A stretch of 64,000 nt of DNA from Pseudoflavonifractor gallinarum (GTDB taxonomy: Bacteria > Bacillota > Clostridia > Oscillospirales > Oscillospiraceae): NCBI RefSeq assembly GCF_014982855.1, contig NZ_JADCKF010000005.1:62001-126000 (forward strand), read 5' to 3'. Within the stretch, counting starts at the first letter, position 1. Every line of letters begins with the position of its first letter. The notes under the pieces were generated by a model. It searched no databases. It had not been told where the DNA came from and saw only the letters and a list, made by a program, of their open reading frames with translations. The position numbers and the translations under genes are program-made. Below are positions 60,410 through 64,000 of the stretch, piece by piece.

Positions 60410-61153
60410 TCACTCCTTCCCAATTACTTGACCGTTTTTTAACTGGATATTCAGGCTTCCATCGTTATGACAATGGATGGCGGATACGGAGCGTTGAAGC
60501 AGTTCTGCATCCAACGCAGTCGTGGACTGACGCCCGGAAAACACTCTGCGCAGACGAACCGTTTCGTATTCGCGGGAGTCGACGGCACTATACTGTGCCG
60601 CAGCGATGGTCAGGATCAATTCCTTTGCGGCATCCTCGTCGATTGGCTGGCATTCCATCACCCTGTCAAGCTCACGCTGCAGACTCCGTTCAGTGGATCG
60701 ATCAGGCGGCGCTGTTGCCGGAAACCGGAGCTGTTCCGGCGATATGATCAGGCTGTTGAGCAGATCCAGCACCTGCCGCTCCATGCGCGCTGTCGATGGC
60801 CGCCCGCTGAAGCGGCGGAGGAGCTTCTGCGTGTCCGTTTTGGGAGCTGCCGTCTGTTTTGCGCTTCGCTTTTCCAGCGCTTTCTCCAGGGCTTCTCGAT
60901 CAATGACCGGCGGATAGCCGCGCTCTCCCGTATAGCGGCTGTCTTCCAGAATTCGGGCAACCATGTTTTTGTTCCATAGTTTTCCCTCGTCATAGGGAAT
61001 TGACTGTTCTCGAAGCTCCTCTACCAAGGTGTTGTAGGTGGCACCCGCAAGGTATTGTTGGAAGATGTACTCTACCAGTTTTGATTCCTGCGGATGGAGG
61101 GCAATTTCGCCCATAACCACCCTGTAGCCAAACGGCTGCTTCCGATTGCCCAT
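60410..61153 (-). CDS. recombinase-domain protein lacking the catalytic domain (second of three)
   Basis: 247 residues. It begins directly in the Recombinase (DNA-binding) domain: KQPFGYRVVMGEIALHPQESKLVEYIFQQYLAGATYNTLVEELREQ ... NKNMVARILEDSRYTGERGYPPVI. There is no resolvase domain, no catalytic Ser and no Zn ribbon. The rest is helical. Its ATG overlaps the stop of the upstream recombinase by one base, so it is translationally coupled. It probably acts as an accessory or directionality subunit for its catalytic neighbours (inference). It looks intact, not truncated by chance. Confidence 0.85.
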   Translation of the reverse strand: MGNRKQPFGYRVVMGEIALHPQESKLVEYIFQQYLAGATYNTLVEELREQSIPYDEGKLWNKNMVARILEDSRYTGERGYPPVIDREALEKALEKRSAKQTAAPKTDTQKLLRRFSGRPSTARMERQVLDLLNSLIISPEQLRFPATAPPDRSTERSLQRELDRVMECQPIDEDAAKELILTIAAAQYSAVDSREYETVRLRRVFSGRQSTTALDAELLQRSVSAIHCHNDGSLNIQLKNGQVIGKE

Positions 61154-62754
61154 CAGCGCACCGTCCTTTCTATGGTTTCGGCCAGCTCCAGCCCGTTTTT
61201 CAGGCGGAAGCGGATTCGCTCGTTGCTTTCCACGATGATCGTTTCAACGAGCTCACCGAACAGTTCTGCGTCAAAGCTGTCAAGGAAGTCCGGGCCATCA
61301 TCCAGGATTTCCATCAGCTCTCTTGTTTGGGCGATGGTGTTGTCGCCATCGACGGCCAGAAGACGCTCCTTTTTCAGCTTTACACTGCGGAGCTGCTCGG
61401 TCAACTCATTGCTCTGGGATATAAAAATGTCAGGATCAATGAGGCCCTGTTGTTTCAGCATGGCCAACATTTGATTCTGACTGGTAAGATCGGATATTTG
61501 CTTGTTGAGTTCAATGACATCCAGGCTCCAGAGCATCCGGCGGTTGCGGATGGCTTGGAGCGAGGTGGTCATCTTCGTAAGGATTGGTTCGCCATGGTGC
61601 TTAAGATTATAATATAGCTGGAGAAAAGCCTCCATGATTTTGGCCTCTTGAATTTGCACCATACTGCATTCGTGATTACTTTGATTGTGCTTGCGGCATA
61701 TCCAATACGGAGTAGCTCTGCATACTTTTCTGCCAAAGTAGGTGCCACAATTTCCACATACAATTTTGTGAGTAAAAATGTGCTTATCGCGGGACCGCTT
61801 CGAAATCTTATCTCCCTTTGCGCGAAATAGTATCTGAGCCTTGTCAAATGTATTTTGATCTATGATGGGAGGATGGCTTTCAGATATATAGTACTGATCC
61901 TTGCTCCCCAGATTTCTTTTTTTCTTAATAGGCAAGGTGTCAGTTGCATAGTACTTTTGAAGGAGGGAATTCCCTGCATATCTCTCGTTTTGAAGGATAT
62001 AGCAGATGGTGGTATATTGCCAATATGGAGTTCCATCTAGAGTTGGGATTCCAAGCTTTGTGATTTCTGCCGCTATGTCCGCTGTACTCTGTCCAGATAG
62101 GTATCGGGCAAAGATCATACGGATGATCTCTGCTTCAGACTCCTCAATTTCAAGGGCCCCATTTCGGAGGCGGTAGCCGAATGGTGCTTTGCATGTAATG
62201 AACGTTCCATTCTGCATTCTCCTCTGATAGCTCCAACGCATATTGCTGGAGATTGATTCGCTCTCGGCCTGGGCGAAGGATGCGAAGAGCGCAGTCATCA
62301 TTTCGCCGGACATGGTTGCGGTGTCAATGTTCTCTTTCTCGAAGTAGACACCGATACCGAGTGATTTCAGCTCTCTGATGGTTTCCAGGCATTCCTTGGT
62401 ATTGCGGGCAAAGCGGGAGATGGATTTTACCAGCACCCTGTCGATCAGCCCTCTGCGGCAATCTGCCAAGAGCCGCTGGAAGTCCTCACGCTTTTCAGCC
62501 GATGTCCCCGTGATGCCCTCGTCCGCATATATGTCTACCATTCTCCAGTTTTCCTTGCTGGAGATCAGGTCGCTGTAGTGACGGTTCTGGGCAGCAAAGG
62601 AGTTGAGCTGGTCATCAGAGGCGGAGCTGACACGGGCGTATGCCGCAACCCGCAATTTGGCGTTTTGGGGCTTTTCGGTTGCCTCGATGGTGATGACCCG
62701 GTATTGCTTTTCTCGAAGTGCCATGCTGCCGTCGGTCATCAGCTTTTCCGCCAT
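61153..62754 (-). CDS. large serine recombinase (first of three)
   Basis: 533 residues from the ATG at 62754, which has AAGGAGGTGG 6 bases ahead. Catalytic domain AAYARVSSASDDQLNSFAAQ (nucleophilic Ser), GITGTSAEKREDF, KSISRFARNTKECLETI. The recombinase domain is at ~190-330 (CKAPFGYRLRNGALEIEESEAEIIRMIFARYLSGQS). Zn ribbon CGNCGTYFGRKVC ... CRKHNQSNHEC, and a coiled-coil tail. It is a paralogue of the third recombinase, not a copy. The segment ~61600-62100 looks more AT-rich than its ends, a sign of mosaic origin. Confidence 0.94.
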   Translation of the reverse strand: MAEKLMTDGSMALREKQYRVITIEATEKPQNAKLRVAAYARVSSASDDQLNSFAAQNRHYSDLISSKENWRMVDIYADEGITGTSAEKREDFQRLLADCRRGLIDRVLVKSISRFARNTKECLETIRELKSLGIGVYFEKENIDTATMSGEMMTALFASFAQAESESISSNMRWSYQRRMQNGTFITCKAPFGYRLRNGALEIEESEAEIIRMIFARYLSGQSTADIAAEITKLGIPTLDGTPYWQYTTICYILQNERYAGNSLLQKYYATDTLPIKKKRNLGSKDQYYISESHPPIIDQNTFDKAQILFRAKGDKISKRSRDKHIFTHKIVCGNCGTYFGRKVCRATPYWICRKHNQSNHECSMVQIQEAKIMEAFLQLYYNLKHHGEPILTKMTTSLQAIRNRRMLWSLDVIELNKQISDLTSQNQMLAMLKQQGLIDPDIFISQSNELTEQLRSVKLKKERLLAVDGDNTIAQTRELMEILDDGPDFLDSFDAELFGELVETIIVESNERIRFRLKNGLELAETIERTVR

Positions 62755-62828
62755 GTCAGTCCACCTCCTTTTTTGCAACACAAACAATACCACAACACCT
62801 TTGAAATAGCTATTGAAAAGAATGCGAT

Positions 62829-62970
62829 TTCAGAAAGAAAGGATAATGTCCGCACCGGTCTGCGCGGCAATTCTGGCCAAAATTTTGCGGGCCTCTCTTT
62901 CTGTGGTTTTCTTCTGCTCTATCAGCGTGCGGAGCAGTTGGGCAATGCCGCACAAATCGATATTTGTCAT
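62829..62970 (-). CDS. 46-residue protein upstream of the recombinase operon
   Basis: MTNIDLCGIAQLLRTLIEQ begins the protein and KKTTEREARKILARIAAQ follows; it ends GADIILSF. GAGGA lies 6 bases before the ATG. The KxTxREARKILARIA helix has the look of a SHOCT-like oligomerisation motif. Codons are ordinary and the frame ends 75 bases before the first recombinase. Too short for a firm family assignment; probably an element-encoded regulatory or accessory peptide. Confidence 0.6.
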
Positions 62971-62996
62971 CTCGTTTCCTCGCTTTCGTGGATTTG

Positions 62997-63147
62997 TTTT
63001 TGATAACAGAAATATGGGACCCGATCAGGGAGTTTGAGGAGAAAAGGAAGAGGAGTGTAGAGGGGGAAAGATGAAAAACTCAGAGAAACGGAGGTTGAGA
63101 AGAAGAGGATGTACTGTGATCAGATCCCATATTTCTGCTATCAAAAG
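62997..63147 (-). repeat. 31-bp inverted repeat enclosing a purine-rich 89-bp segment
   Basis: Left arm 62997-63027 and right arm 63117-63147 match at 27 of 31 positions when one is reversed (core CAGAAATATGGGA). Three of the four differences would be G-U pairs in a minus-strand RNA but not in a plus-strand RNA. The enclosed 89 bp are about 85% purine on the plus strand. It lies 26 bp before the small peptide gene. Confidence 0.8.
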
Positions 63148-63152
63148 AAAAA

Positions 63153-63217
63153 CAGAGGGCCGCTCCCAAAGGTCAGGTGAGCGAGTGTAGGCTCCGAGTC
63201 TGGAGCGGCCCTTTGTT
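63153..63217 (-). terminator. hairpin with minus-strand T-tract
   Basis: GGGCCGCTCC (63157-63166) pairs with GGAGCGGCCC (63202-63211); on the minus strand TCTGTTTTTCTTTT follows. It may end leftward transcription entering from beyond 63218. Confidence 0.6.
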
Positions 63218-63652
63218 TCTTGATGCTGCTTAGTCGCCTGTATTCGACACTACTTCCCCAGGCAGGGCGGCAACTTGAACTGCGCTGGCGCACATCATGG
63301 GACTCTCACCCCTCCGAGGATCTCTCCGAGCCGCGTAAGCAGAAGTATCATTGTAGGCTGACGGGGTCATGGCGGGGACAGCTTGCCAAGGCTGCCTTGT
63401 CCTGAGTGGGTGTCGCTCTGCACCTTATTTGGCCGTCCTTTGATGCGGATCTGCTCCGCACAGGTGGTCTTCGCGCACTCGGTCTGACGCTCTCCCGATC
63501 AGCTAAGGTATTCAAGTTGCCGGATATGACCGCCTGGGGCGGTGTTTTTCAAGATTCGCTGAGATGTTTTGATCTCACGAAGATTGTAACTCTGCGCGTA
63601 TTCTTCCAACAGAAACAGAATGGAAAGTTTACCAACCCAAAATGGAAAGTTT
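63218..63652. other. 435-bp region without supported protein gene
   Basis: Frames here lack ribosome sites and domain character. The stretch 63260-63480 has many GC-rich inverted repeats (for example CTCCGAGGA/TCTCCGAG near 63313-63332, GCGGATCTGCTCCGC at 63445-63459, and ACAGCTTGCCAAGGCTGCCTTGT around 63378-63401) and could be a structured RNA, read either way, or an attachment/transfer region of the element. I cannot name it. Confidence 0.4.
63619..63652. repeat. two direct AATGGAAAGTTT repeats, 22-bp period
   Basis: Exact 12-bp copies at 63619-63630 and 63641-63652, just past the stop of the XRE gene. The phasing of two helical turns suits a protein binding site. Confidence 0.6.
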
Positions 63653-63940
63653 TTAGAGGGATGCCTCCAATTCGGACAGCAGAGAGATGGCCATCCGCAG
63701 TCCGCGCTTCTGTTCCTCTGCAAAATCTCCTTTTCCCACTAGGAGATAATCCAGAGAAACCTCAAAGAATGCTGCAAATTCTAAGGCCAGTTCGACTAGG
63801 CCGGTTTGTTTTCCATTTTCAATTTTTGCTATGTAGGGAGTGCTGACATTCATCTTCTCTGCCAGCTGCTCCTGTGTGAGCCCACGATTTTTCCGCAAAC
63901 TCCTGATTCGTAAGCCGTAGTCATCTGTATTAAAATGCAC
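63653..63940 (-). CDS. XRE-family helix-turn-helix regulator
   Basis: 95 residues. HTH_3 domain at ~10-68: RIRSLRKNRGLTQEQLAEKMNVSTPYIAKIENGKQTGLVELALEFAAFFEVSLDYLLVGK. The C-terminal tail (EEQKRGLRMAISLLSELEASL) is a short helix, as in element-maintenance repressors. It belongs to the mobile element, and the rest of the element lies beyond the window edge. Sequence 63941-64000 shows nothing further that I can name. Confidence 0.9.
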   Translation of the reverse strand: MHFNTDDYGLRIRSLRKNRGLTQEQLAEKMNVSTPYIAKIENGKQTGLVELALEFAAFFEVSLDYLLVGKGDFAEEQKRGLRMAISLLSELEASL

Positions 63941-64000
63941 AGCAATTTCCTCCGTTTTCTGAAATTTGGGTGTGAGCCAAAGTTCAGAGCGGAGGTCCGC

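Noticed and set aside
63218-63480. Group II intron or tRNA in the non-coding part of the element
   Set aside because: No domain V, no GUGYG start, no reverse transcriptase and no cloverleaf with a T-loop could be made out.
1-64000. CRISPR array, rRNA or tRNA genes
   Set aside because: No regularly spaced repeats with unique spacers and no rRNA or tRNA signatures were seen.

Overview
The window reads as chromosomal DNA of a high-GC, spore-forming, strictly anaerobic Firmicute, most likely Clostridia of the Oscillospiraceae type (Flavonifractor/Lawsonibacter-like). The reasons are an uninterrupted sporulation sigma factor sigK with a pro-sequence, an oxygen-sensitive nrdD/nrdG ribonucleotide reductase, a monomeric [FeFe] hydrogenase, SLH-anchored surface proteins, AGGAGG-type ribosome binding sites and a molybdenum-hydroxylase purine-catabolism cluster of the gut-anaerobe kind. 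This assignment is inferred from gene content; no rRNA or tRNA gene was seen.

Layout. 1-8.1 kb: 5' part of glpK, an ApbE flavinyltransferase with a NusG-II partner, a membrane protein, a Na/Pi transporter, sigK, a remarkable cysteine-rich small protein and a MocR/GntR regulator. 8.2-23.6 kb: a purine/selenium-molybdenum hydroxylase cluster with ygeY reading left and ygeW, an SsnA-like aminohydrolase, a complete Mo/FAD/2Fe-2S hydroxylase (xdhABC) and a PreA-like iron-sulfur protein reading right. After a terminator and a 200-bp leader come two further Mo subunits and a second aminohydrolase. 23.6-31.3 kb: an HPt protein with a receiver-HD-GYP protein, a P-type ATPase, an [FeFe] hydrogenase and a secreted GH18/SLH protein. 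31.3-37.8 kb: nrdDG under a recognisable NrdR box, ilvD followed by a dense hairpin array, and a DUF4317 protein. 38-42.2 kb: a two-component system diverging from a redox operon (lipoprotein gene with an in-frame stop, CD1871A-type CXXC peptide, NapH-like ferredoxin membrane protein, TlpA-like thioredoxin). 42.2-44.2 kb: CAT-like acetyltransferase, 3-methyladenine glycosylase I, GNAT. 44.3-56.5 kb: a MalT/LuxR-type regulator and a giant (about 3,080 residue) SLH surface protein, whose promoters share an identical 19-bp box. 56.5-64 kb: left part of an integrated mobile element with remnants, a phosphatase, a phosphoesterase, three consecutive serine-recombinase genes, a 46-residue protein, a long inverted repeat and an XRE regulator.

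How it works together. The 8-23 kb cluster should hydroxylate purines with Mo enzymes, deaminate them (two SsnA-type enzymes) and process downstream carbamoyl/amide products (YgeW, YgeY), with reducing equivalents passing through the FAD/Fe-S subunits and PreA. The most noteworthy non-textbook signals are the shared promoter architecture of the MalT-like regulator and the giant surface protein, the 11-bp-phased TTGACA repeats beside the two-component system, the long inverted repeat in front of the recombinase operon, the hairpin array after ilvD, the 19-cysteine protein beside sigK, and the imbalance of three Mo subunits to one FAD and one Fe-S subunit.
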